Positions 18,512 to 28,535 of a stretch of 64,000 nt of DNA are shown piece by piece. The position numbers were made by a program, and so were the translations under genes. The DNA is from Pseudomonas fluorescens (GTDB taxonomy: Bacteria; Pseudomonadota; Gammaproteobacteria; Pseudomonadales; Pseudomonadaceae), in contig NZ_CABVIX010000001.1 of the NCBI RefSeq assembly GCF_902498185.1, forward strand, positions 124,001 through 188,000. The letters run 5' to 3'. Position 1 is the stretch's first letter. Each line of letters begins with the position of its first letter. The notes below the pieces were generated by a model. It had not been told where the DNA came from. It made no database searches and saw nothing but the letters and a program-made list of their open reading frames with translations.

Positions 18512-19286
18512 GGGCCACCTCCTGCTCTGCCACGTCCAGCTGCGCGAGTTTCAGCACTTCGGCGCGGGTGATGGCGAGCAGGTCTTCGCCTTGCAGAGGG
18601 TATTCGACAGCCCTGACCAGGCCCCGTGGGAAGCAGGCGAGCAGGGACTGCCAGGCTTCCAGGTCGCTGAGGCAAGGGGTCACGGCGACCAGCTTGCCGC
18701 TGGCACTGCGCGCCACGGCCTTGCAGTGCAGGTATTCGACGAAGCGGCCCAGGCGCTGCGCGGCCTCGAGCGTCGATTGCGCCTGCCATTGCCAGTTGCC
18801 GATATCGAAGGTCATGCCCACCGGTATCCCGTGTTGCCGAGCCAAGGTCAGGAACTGCTCGAGCGCATCGATCCTGCCACCCTGGACGGTCTGGTCGTTT
18901 TCCACCAGCACGCACACGGGCTGATCCTCCAGCGCTCTGGCCAGCGACTGCAGATCACAGCCCGAGTGGAAGAAGCCGAGCGAGACCTTCAACCATTTGG
19001 CACCACACGTGCTGGCGCGCTGCAAGGCAATCGCCAGGTGCGCGCTGGGCTCTACCTGGCCGGCTTGCCACAACTCCAGCGGCGAGGAATACACGCATTC
19101 AAGGCCGTGATCAGCGATGGCCGGCTGCAGACCGAGGTGCTCATGCTCGGCCATGAGTTCCTCTCGCAACTCGATTAGGCGGGCGCCGGCCTGCGCAAGC
19201 ACTGGGATGAAGGCCGCCTGGCCGCGTTCACGGACGAGCTCGGCGCCGTAGCTGGAAAGGCTGATCGAGACGGGGTGTAGAGTCAT
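18504..19286 (-). CDS. kguE: KguE, sugar-phosphate isomerase/epimerase-like protein
   Basis: A 260-aa TIM-barrel protein of the xylose isomerase-like (AP endonuclease 2) superfamily. It shows the metal-ligand pattern ELREEL ... VLVENDQT ... GMTFDIGNW. Its exact role in 2-ketogluconate use is not established, although it is always encoded with kguKTD. It is the first gene after the operon's promoter-proximal PtxS operator, which lies 14 bp upstream of its ATG and so overlaps the leader. Confidence 0.88.
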   Translation of the reverse strand: MTLHPVSISLSSYGAELVRERGQAAFIPVLAQAGARLIELREELMAEHEHLGLQPAIADHGLECVYSSPLELWQAGQVEPSAHLAIALQRASTCGAKWLKVSLGFFHSGCDLQSLARALEDQPVCVLVENDQTVQGGRIDALEQFLTLARQHGIPVGMTFDIGNWQWQAQSTLEAAQRLGRFVEYLHCKAVARSASGKLVAVTPCLSDLEAWQSLLACFPRGLVRAVEYPLQGEDLLAITRAEVLKLAQLDVAEQEVAHG

Positions 19287-19299
19287 TGTTGTTATCCTC

Positions 19300-19313
19300 T
19301 GAAACCGGTTTCA
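19300..19313. promoter_or_regulatory. PtxS operator upstream of kguE
   Basis: TGAAACCGGTTTCA, a perfect 14-bp palindrome identical to the published PtxS operator. It sits between the ptxS stop and the kguE start. PtxS represses here until 2-ketogluconate binds. Confidence 0.93.
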
Positions 19314-19355
19314 AAACAGGTCGAGCAGCATCGAAGCGGGTTCGATGCCGACAGG

Positions 19356-20366
19356 TCATGGGGTGCGTGGGGTAGAGCCGCGAATGATCAACTGACAGGG
19401 GAAATCGAATACCTTGGGCGGGCCATCATTGCCCCGCAGGCGCTCGAGCAGGCACTCGAACGCGGTGACGCCGATCTGTTCAGTGGGCTGGGCAAGGGCG
19501 GTGACTCCGCTGCCTACCAAGGGCAGCCAGTCGAGATCGTCCAGGGCGATCAGTCCGACATCGGTGTCCAGGTCGCGCATGGCCCTGACGCACTTGAGCG
19601 TCGCGGTGCCGTTGGCGCAGAACAGCGCCTTGGGGCCAGGACCGGGTTGGGCAAGAAAATGCAGCAAGTCCTCGGTGAATGAGTCGCCAGTACGCAGGAT
19701 TCGTCCCGCGATCGCTGGCCGGTCCGCGGTGAAGGCGGTAAACGCGTCGCAGCGTTCCTGGCGTGAGCTGTTGCCATCCTGTGGCTCGCTGACCAGCGCA
19801 AGGTCTCGGTAACCCTGCTGCTGCAGGTGTTCCAGGGCCAGCGAGACCGCGCCTCTGTTGTCCAGGCCGACGAGATCGCTTGGGAGGTGAGGCACCTTGC
19901 GGTCGATCAGCACCAGCGGCAGCTCCTGCTGCAGCGCCTGCAGTTCGTCCGGGTGATGGCCCAGGGTGTTCACGATCAGGCCTTCGACGTTGTACGAGCG
20001 CAGGGCCGCCAGGTGCTGGCGCTCCTGCTCGTCATCCTGGCCGGTGTTGCAGACCACCAGGCTGTAGCCGTGACGTCGGCAGGCGGTCTCCACCCCGTGC
20101 ATCACGGCAACCGAATACGGGTTGCGGATATCGGCCACCAGCATGCCGATCAACCGCGTACGGCCACGCTTGAGACCACGGGCCATCTGGTTGGGACGAT
20201 AGCCCAGGTCGTCGATGGCCTTCTCGATCCGCCCGGCGATCAGTTCGGACAGCAGGCCACGGTCCTCGCCGATGAAGCGCGAGACGCTGGCCTTGGAGAC
20301 GCCGGCATGCTTGGCGACATCCTGGATGGTGACCCGGGGAAGGGCGGCTTGAGTGGAAGACGACAC
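19356..20366 (-). CDS. ptxS: LacI-type repressor PtxS
   Basis: A 336-aa LacI/GalR regulator. The N-terminal helix-turn-helix (residues about 13-32, VTIQDVAKHAGVSKASVSRF) and hinge helix precede a periplasmic-binding-like effector domain. PtxS senses 2-ketogluconate and controls the kgu genes, its own gene and, in some species, gluconate oxidation and toxA. Two exact operator palindromes flank it, one upstream of its own gene and one upstream of kguE, which strongly supports the name and autoregulation. Confidence 0.94.
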   Translation of the reverse strand: MSSSTQAALPRVTIQDVAKHAGVSKASVSRFIGEDRGLLSELIAGRIEKAIDDLGYRPNQMARGLKRGRTRLIGMLVADIRNPYSVAVMHGVETACRRHGYSLVVCNTGQDDEQERQHLAALRSYNVEGLIVNTLGHHPDELQALQQELPLVLIDRKVPHLPSDLVGLDNRGAVSLALEHLQQQGYRDLALVSEPQDGNSSRQERCDAFTAFTADRPAIAGRILRTGDSFTEDLLHFLAQPGPGPKALFCANGTATLKCVRAMRDLDTDVGLIALDDLDWLPLVGSGVTALAQPTEQIGVTAFECLLERLRGNDGPPKVFDFPCQLIIRGSTPRTP

Positions 20367-22706
<2,340 letters not shown>

Positions 22707-22707
<1 letters not shown>

Positions 22708-23615
22708 TGTCCAACGCTTTTCTCGATCTGCCCCAGGCACCCTTGCACAAGATGACCCTGCCCTGGCTGGAAACGGCTGGCGTAGAGGTAAGCGTATTGC
22801 GCCTGGACCTGATCGACCCGCTGATCACCGGAAACAAAGGGTTCAAGTTGCGCGAACACCTGCGCCAGGCGCGGGATGCCGGCGCGCCGGGGCTGATCAG
22901 CCTGGGCGGTAACCACTCCAATCACCTGCACGCCCTGGCGGCGGCGGGCAAGCGCTTCGGCTTTGCCACCGCCGGGCTGCTGCGCGGGGTGGAACAGGAC
23001 ACGCCGACCGTGCGCGACCTGCGCGCCTTCGGCATGCAGCTGCACTGGCTGGGCTATGGCGGCTATCGGGCCAGGCATCAGCCGGATTTCTGGGCGCCCT
23101 GGCAAGATCGCTACCCAGGTTGGCACTGCATTCCCGAGGGCGGCGGTGGGGTGGCGGGGATGCAGGGGTGTGCACTGATCGTCGAGCAGGCGCGTGCGCA
23201 ACTGGCGGCGCTGGGTTGGGCGGATTATGACGCCTGGTGGCTCGCCGCCGGTACCGGCACCACGCTGGCGGGCCTGGTCAGGGCAGAAGCGGGCGCCCAT
23301 GAAGTGCACGGCGCTTGCGCGGTGCCGCCCGGGCATGGCGTCGAGGATAACGTCCGCGCGCTGGCGGGCGAGCACGGCTACCGCCTGCATGACGCCAGCC
23401 TGGGCGGTTTCGCCAAGGCCGATGCCCGGTTGCTGGCGTTCATCGAGCAAAGCGAGTCGCTCACGGGCGTGCCGCTGGAACCGGTGTATACCGGCAAGGC
23501 CTTGCTGGCGCTGCGCGAACAGGTCGAGGCGGGCGCGTTCAGCCCAGGCACCCGGCTGATCTTCGTGCATACCGGTGGCCTGCAAGGACGAAGGGGCTAC
23601 TCGTTGCCGCAGTAA
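22707..23615 (+). CDS. PLP-dependent D-cysteine desulfhydrase / ACC deaminase family protein
   Basis: A 302-aa fold-type II PLP enzyme. The Schiff-base lysine is probably K47 in GNKGFKLRE. GGNHSNHLHALAAAG binds the cofactor carboxylate, and a Gly-rich AAGTGTTLAG phosphate loop follows. The family includes D-cysteine desulfhydrase and ACC deaminase; ACC deaminases are longer (~338 aa) and have specific Glu/Leu residues that I cannot confirm here, so a D-cysteine desulfhydrase-like or unknown function is more likely. It is coupled to fadH by a TGATG overlap and ends exactly at the stop of the convergent DUF1853 gene. Confidence 0.85.
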
Positions 23616-24554
23616 CTACAACAGCGGCCACCCATCGGCGACCAGAAACAGTCGCTCCGCTTCCTGCCAGTCACCGTCGGACGCTTCCTCCAGGCGCACT
23701 AGCAACTGCGCCCTGAAATCCTCTGGCAGTGCCTGGATGTGTTCATCGAGCTGCGCCCCCGTGCACCGGTCCGCGGCCGAAACCCGCGCTGGCGCCAGCC
23801 AGGCATGGCGGGGCAGGGGCCGCCAGTGAGCGAACCCGGCCTGGGCGCGGCAAGTCTCCCAGTCACGACGGTGCAGCCAGCGCCCGCGCAAGTGTTCCGG
23901 GCTGGCGCCCGTGGGCGGTTGCACCGGCCCGGCCCAGGGATAGAACAGGTACCCACCCAGCCACAGGTGCGCGTGGGCTGCGTCGATCTCCAGTCCCGCC
24001 AGGGCCTGCCGGCCCTCAAGGCGCGCCGAGATCGGCAGCTGGTGCCCGGCCAGGTGCGCCAGCTTCAGCCCCAGCCGGTCGTGGCAGCCTGGGCCAAGCC
24101 AGTTGCCGGCGTCCGTGCCATCGCCAGCGGACGGGCCCAGGTAGAATTTCACGGCAAGTTCAAGGTGATGCACGCCCTCGCCATCGCGCATCACGATATC
24201 CAGCTCGCCCAGGGTGTGCCCGCCGTTGCGGATCGGCAGGTTGGCGGCCAGCAGCTCTACACCCGGCGCCTGTTGCAGGGCGAACTGCCACAGCCGCTCG
24301 TAGTACAGGCCCAGGCGGTGGCTGGTGATGCCGGCCAGCCACTGGCGCAGAGCCCCGCTGTCGCGGTCCAGCGCCTGCAGCCAGTCACGCAGGCGTCCAA
24401 GGTCGGTCACCCAGTCACTGCCCGCCAGGGGGTGACGTTGCGGCCAGGGCGTCTGCTGCAGCATCGGCGGCGCCAGTATCACCCAGGCCAGGTCGCGCAC
24501 CGGTGCCTGGCGCAGCTGGCGCGGCAGCTGGGAAAGTTCGGCAAAGGGGTTCAT
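23616..24554 (-). CDS. DUF1853 family protein (nuclease-fold-like)
   Basis: A 312-aa protein of the DUF1853 family. The central motif GELDIVM ... HHLELAVKFYLG (D119, E132, K136, with E86 upstream) has the D-Xn-E-x-x-x-K look of PD-(D/E)XK nucleases, a relationship I infer from pattern only. The N-terminus NPFAELSQLPRQL and the region WLGGYLFYP are well kept, and the ORF is intact. No signal peptide or span is visible. It is convergent with the PLP enzyme (no gap) and divergent from nadK (136 bp). Confidence 0.8.
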   Translation of the reverse strand: MNPFAELSQLPRQLRQAPVRDLAWVILAPPMLQQTPWPQRHPLAGSDWVTDLGRLRDWLQALDRDSGALRQWLAGITSHRLGLYYERLWQFALQQAPGVELLAANLPIRNGGHTLGELDIVMRDGEGVHHLELAVKFYLGPSAGDGTDAGNWLGPGCHDRLGLKLAHLAGHQLPISARLEGRQALAGLEIDAAHAHLWLGGYLFYPWAGPVQPPTGASPEHLRGRWLHRRDWETCRAQAGFAHWRPLPRHAWLAPARVSAADRCTGAQLDEHIQALPEDFRAQLLVRLEEASDGDWQEAERLFLVADGWPLL

Positions 24555-24690
24555 GCAGCGAGCATAGCCCTTGTCGACGCCGCCTTCAGCGCTTTCGCCG
24601 GTTTGCCGCTAACCGGCCCTTTCGCCCATAATCTGATTCTCTGGGCGCCACGCGCCTTTTTCACCCGTCGCAAAGGCTTGCAGGAGTCCC

Positions 24691-25581
24691 ATGGAGCAAT
24701 TTCGCAATATCGGTATCATCGGACGCCTAGGCAGCTCCCAGGTGCTCGACACCATTCGCCGGCTGAAGAAATTCCTCCTGCAGCGTCACCTGCACGTCAT
24801 TCTCGAGGACACCATCGCCGAAGTCCTGCCTGGCCACGGCCTGCAGACCTCGACGCGCAAGCTGCTGGGCGAGGTGTGCGACCTGGTGATCGTGGTCGGT
24901 GGCGACGGCAGCCTGCTCGGCGCCGCCCGCGCGCTGGCGCGGCACAACACGCCGGTGCTGGGCATCAACCGCGGCAGCCTGGGCTTTCTCACCGACATCC
25001 GCCCCGACGAGCTCGAGGTCAAGGTCGCCGAAGTGCTCGATGGCCACTACCTGGTCGAGAACCGCTTCCTGCTCCAGGCCGAGGTACGCCGCCATGGCGA
25101 GGCCATCGGCCAGGGCGATGCGCTCAACGACGTGGTGCTGCACCCGGGCAAGTCGACGCGCATGATCGAGTTCGAGATCTATATCGACGGCCAGTTCGTC
25201 TGCAGCCAGAAGGCCGACGGCCTGATCGTCGCCACCCCGACCGGTTCCACCGCCTACGCGCTGTCGGCCGGTGGCCCGATCATGCACCCCAAGCTCGACG
25301 CCATCGTCATCGTGCCCATGTACCCGCACACGCTGTCGGGCCGGCCGATCGTGGTGGATGGCAACAGCGAGCTGAAGATCGTCGTGTCCCAGGACCTGCA
25401 GATCTATCCGCAAGTGTCGTGTGACGGCCAGAACCACTTCACCTGCGCTCCGGGCGACACCATCACGGTGAACAAGAAACCGCAAAAGCTGCGATTGATC
25501 CACCCGCTGGACCACAACTACTACGAAGTCTGCCGCACCAAGCTCGGCTGGGGCAGTCGTCTGGGCGGTGGAGGCGACTGA
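24691..25581 (+). CDS. nadK: NAD kinase
   Basis: NadK phosphorylates NAD to NADP. The 296-aa protein has the GGDGS motif (residues 70-74), NRGSLGFLTD and ATPTGSTAYALSAGGP. Its start at ATG 24691 follows a GGAG Shine-Dalgarno. It heads a six-gene run to pepN with overlaps or very short gaps; the next gene starts within its stop codon. Confidence 0.97.
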   Translation: MEQFRNIGIIGRLGSSQVLDTIRRLKKFLLQRHLHVILEDTIAEVLPGHGLQTSTRKLLGEVCDLVIVVGGDGSLLGAARALARHNTPVLGINRGSLGFLTDIRPDELEVKVAEVLDGHYLVENRFLLQAEVRRHGEAIGQGDALNDVVLHPGKSTRMIEFEIYIDGQFVCSQKADGLIVATPTGSTAYALSAGGPIMHPKLDAIVIVPMYPHTLSGRPIVVDGNSELKIVVSQDLQIYPQVSCDGQNHFTCAPGDTITVNKKPQKLRLIHPLDHNYYEVCRTKLGWGSRLGGGGD

Positions 25582-26552
25582 TGATCGATCCGGCGCGCAG
25601 TTTCGACATCATCGGTGACGTACATGGCTGTGCCCTGACCCTCGAACGCCTGCTCGACGCCCTGGGCTACAAGCGCCAGGCCGGCGTCTGGCGTCACCCG
25701 CGGCGCCAGGCGCTGTTCCTGGGCGACATCATCGACCGCGGCCCGCGCATTCGCGAGGCGCTGCACATCGTTCACGACATGGTCGAGGCCGGGCAGGCCC
25801 ACTGCATCATGGGCAACCACGAATACAACGCCCTGGCCTGGACCACCCCGGCACTGCCTGGCAGCGGCAAGACCCACGTGCGCGAGCACACCCCGCGCCA
25901 TGCCCGGCTCATCGACGAAACCCTCGAGCAGTTCGCCCAGCATCCCGCCGACTGGCACGACTTCCTGGAATGGTTCTACGAGCTGCCGCTGTTCGTCGAC
26001 GCCGGGCGTTTCCGTCTGGTGCACGCCTGCTGGGATCCGGAACTGATCGGACAGTTGCGCCAGCAGCACCCCGATGGCCGGATAGACGCGCACTTTGTCC
26101 AGGCCTCGTCGGTGTCCGGCAGTTTCGCTTCCACCGTGTGCAACCGCCTGTTGCGCGGCACCGACATGCGCCTGCCCGATGGGCTGACCCTGACCGGCGG
26201 CGACGGGCTGACCCGCGCGTTCTTCCGCACCAAGTTCTGGGAGGAAGACCCGCAGACCTACGGCGACATCGTCTTCCAGCCCGACGCTCTGCCGGACACG
26301 GTCGCCAGCACGCCGCTCAGCCATACCGAGAAAAACGCCTTGCTGCGCTACGCGGAGGGCGAACCGCTGCTGTTTGTCGGCCATTACTGGCGCAGCGGGC
26401 GGCCGACGCCGATTCGCACCAACCTGGCCTGCCTGGACTACAGTGCGGTGCTGTATGGAAAACTGGTCGCCTATCGACTGGATGATGAAACCCGCATCGA
26501 CCCGCACAAGTTCGTCTGGGTCGATGTCGAACGCCCACAGGCCAGCCAATGA
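25581..26552 (+). CDS. Calcineurin-like metallophosphoesterase
   Basis: A 323-aa phosphoesterase with the family's metal ligands in order: GDVHGC, GDIIDRGP and GNHE, followed by a C-terminal GHYW histidine. It resembles bacterial serine/threonine protein phosphatase-like and diadenosine tetraphosphatase-like enzymes. The substrate is unknown. The start overlaps the nadK stop (TGATG) and the end overlaps glpG by 4 nt. The position next to NAD kinase is conserved in pseudomonads, but whether the link is functional is unclear. Confidence 0.88.
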   Translation: MIDPARSFDIIGDVHGCALTLERLLDALGYKRQAGVWRHPRRQALFLGDIIDRGPRIREALHIVHDMVEAGQAHCIMGNHEYNALAWTTPALPGSGKTHVREHTPRHARLIDETLEQFAQHPADWHDFLEWFYELPLFVDAGRFRLVHACWDPELIGQLRQQHPDGRIDAHFVQASSVSGSFASTVCNRLLRGTDMRLPDGLTLTGGDGLTRAFFRTKFWEEDPQTYGDIVFQPDALPDTVASTPLSHTEKNALLRYAEGEPLLFVGHYWRSGRPTPIRTNLACLDYSAVLYGKLVAYRLDDETRIDPHKFVWVDVERPQASQ

Positions 26553-27421
26553 ACGTGATTGAAGTGATGCGACTGCCACTGGCGGTCGACCTGAGCGGTT
26601 TCGTCGGCCTGCTGCGCCGCCTGCAGGTGCCGCACCGGGTCAGCGAGGAGGGCGAGGAGCAAGTGCTCTGGGTCGCCGAGGGGTTGGCCGACGACGTCCT
26701 GCAGCTGTACCAGCGTTTTCCCGAAGGCAACGCCGAGCTGGAGCTGCCCGCGGAGGATGTGTCCGTAGCGCCGGCCAGGCCATCGTTCAGCGAGCAGTTG
26801 CGCTCGGGCAAAGTGACCGCAGCGGTATTGCTGGCGTGCCTGGTGGTAGCCGCGGTGACGGGCCTGGGAGAGAACCTCGCGAGCCTGAGCTGGCTGACCT
26901 TTCTCGACTTTCGCGTGCAGGGCGACTACCTGTACTTCACGCCGCTGGCCGACAGCCTGGCCCAGGGCCAGTGGTGGCGGCTGGTGTCGCCCATGCTGGT
27001 GCACTTCGGCGTACTCCACCTGGCCATGAACGGGCTCTGGTACTGGGAGCTCGGGCGGCGCATCGAGCAGCGCCAGGGCCCGTGGGTGCTGGCGTCGCTG
27101 ACCTTGCTGTTCAGCCTGGTGTCGAACGTCGCGCAGGACCTGGCAGGCGGTCCGAGCCTGTTCGGCGGCCTGTCGGGCGTGCTCTACGGCCTGCTCGGGC
27201 ACGTCTGGCTCTACCAGTGGCTGGCACCGCATCCGTTGTTCCGCCTGCCGCGCGGGGTACTGGTGATGATGCTCGTCTGGCTGGTGGTGTGCATGTCTGG
27301 TTTGATCAGCCTGCTCGGCTTCGGCCAGATCGCCAATGCCGCGCATGTCGGCGGGTTGTTGATCGGATGCCTCAGCGGGCTCTTGGGCGGCGCGCTGGCC
27401 CGGCGTAAACTGTCGGCTTGA
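26549..27421 (+). CDS. glpG: Rhomboid intramembrane serine protease GlpG
   Basis: A 290-aa rhomboid. It has a cytosolic N-terminal domain (about 1-85), then six or so membrane spans. It carries the active-site dyad S209 (GGLSGVLYG) and H266 (AHVGG), the HLAMN motif in span 2, and the WWRLVSPMLVH loop. Rhomboids cut single-span substrates within the membrane; the physiological substrates here are unknown. It is coupled to the preceding phosphoesterase by an ATGA overlap. Confidence 0.93.
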   Translation: MNVIEVMRLPLAVDLSGFVGLLRRLQVPHRVSEEGEEQVLWVAEGLADDVLQLYQRFPEGNAELELPAEDVSVAPARPSFSEQLRSGKVTAAVLLACLVVAAVTGLGENLASLSWLTFLDFRVQGDYLYFTPLADSLAQGQWWRLVSPMLVHFGVLHLAMNGLWYWELGRRIEQRQGPWVLASLTLLFSLVSNVAQDLAGGPSLFGGLSGVLYGLLGHVWLYQWLAPHPLFRLPRGVLVMMLVWLVVCMSGLISLLGFGQIANAAHVGGLLIGCLSGLLGGALARRKLSA

Positions 27422-27435
27422 ATTCTGGAGACACT

Positions 27436-27696
27436 ATGTCCACTTTTGCGCAAATGATCGAAAACATTACCCCGGAGATCTACCAGAGCCTGAAAACGGC
27501 GGTAGAGCTCGGCAAGTGGTCCGACGGCCGCAGGCTGACCACCGAGCAGAAAGAGCTTTCGCTGCAGGCAGTGATCGCCTGGGAGATGCAGAACCTGCCC
27601 GAAGACCAGCGTACCGGCTACATGAATGCCCAGGAATGCGCCTCCAAGTCGACGCCCATCGAGAACATCCTGTTCAAGTCGGATTCAGTGCATTGA
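27436..27696 (+). CDS. YeaC/DUF1315 family protein
   Basis: An 86-aa soluble protein opening TFAQMIENITPEIYQSLKTAVELGKWSDG, typical of the YeaC (DUF1315) family. The function is unknown. It starts 14 bp after glpG with a GGAG Shine-Dalgarno and ends overlapping the next gene by 4 nt (TTGA). Confidence 0.88.
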   Translation: MSTFAQMIENITPEIYQSLKTAVELGKWSDGRRLTTEQKELSLQAVIAWEMQNLPEDQRTGYMNAQECASKSTPIENILFKSDSVH

Positions 27697-28523
27697 TCGA
27701 ACTCGCTCGTGGCTCTTTGAGCAAGATGTCGGTGCGTCTTGAAGCACCGTTCGTGCAGTACAGTTTTCGCCTGGGCGATGAGCAGGTGCCGGTCAATCCA
27801 CTGATCGGCAAGTCGCTGCGCCTTGAGTACCTAGGTGCCATTCACTGCACTCACTGTGGCAAGCGCACCAAGACCAGTTTCAGCCAGGGCTATTGCTACC
27901 CATGCATGACCAAGCTGGCCCAGTGCGATCTCTGCATCATGGCGCCGGAGCGCTGCCACTATGAGCAGGGCACCTGCCGTGACCCGTCGTGGGGCGAGCA
28001 GTTCTGCATGACCGACCATGTGGTGTACCTGGCCAACTCGTCAGGCATCAAGGTCGGCATCACCCGCGCCACCCAGCTGCCCACCCGCTGGCTCGACCAG
28101 GGCGCCAGCCAGGCCTTGCCGATCATGCGCGTGGCGACCCGGCAGCAGTCGGGGCTGGTCGAAGACGTGCTGCGCAGCCAGGTGCCCGACCGCACCAACT
28201 GGCGCACGCTGCTCAAGGGCGACGCAGAAGTGCTCGACCTGGTAGCGCTGCGCGAGCAGATCTTCGACGCCTGTGCCGACGGCATCCGCGCCTTGCAGGA
28301 CCGCTTCGGTCTGCAGGCTATCCAGCCGCTGCCTGACGCCGAGGTGGTCGAGATGCGCTACCCGGTCGAGGCCTATCCGACCAAGATCGTCAGCCTCAAC
28401 CTGGACAAGACCCCCGTGGTCGAAGGCACGCTGCTGGGCATCAAGGGCCAATACCTGATCTTCGACACCGGCGTGATCAACATTCGCAAGTACACGGCCT
28501 ACCAGCTGGCCGTGCATCAGTAA
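27693..28523 (+). CDS. DUF2797 family zinc-finger protein with GIY-YIG-like segment
   Basis: A 276-aa protein of the DUF2797 family. It has N-terminal cysteine pairs (CTHCGKRT, CYPC, CDLC) forming a probable zinc-binding module at about residues 50-95. The segment VVYLANSSGIKVGITR then resembles the core of GIY-YIG nucleases. The start is taken as TTG 27693, overlapping the yeaC stop by 4 nt; ATG 27726 is an alternative that loses 11 residues. The function is unknown; the combination suggests nucleic acid binding. pepN follows after 12 bp. Confidence 0.82.
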   Translation: MIELARGSLSKMSVRLEAPFVQYSFRLGDEQVPVNPLIGKSLRLEYLGAIHCTHCGKRTKTSFSQGYCYPCMTKLAQCDLCIMAPERCHYEQGTCRDPSWGEQFCMTDHVVYLANSSGIKVGITRATQLPTRWLDQGASQALPIMRVATRQQSGLVEDVLRSQVPDRTNWRTLLKGDAEVLDLVALREQIFDACADGIRALQDRFGLQAIQPLPDAEVVEMRYPVEAYPTKIVSLNLDKTPVVEGTLLGIKGQYLIFDTGVINIRKYTAYQLAVHQ

Positions 28524-28535
28524 AAGGACCGCCAC

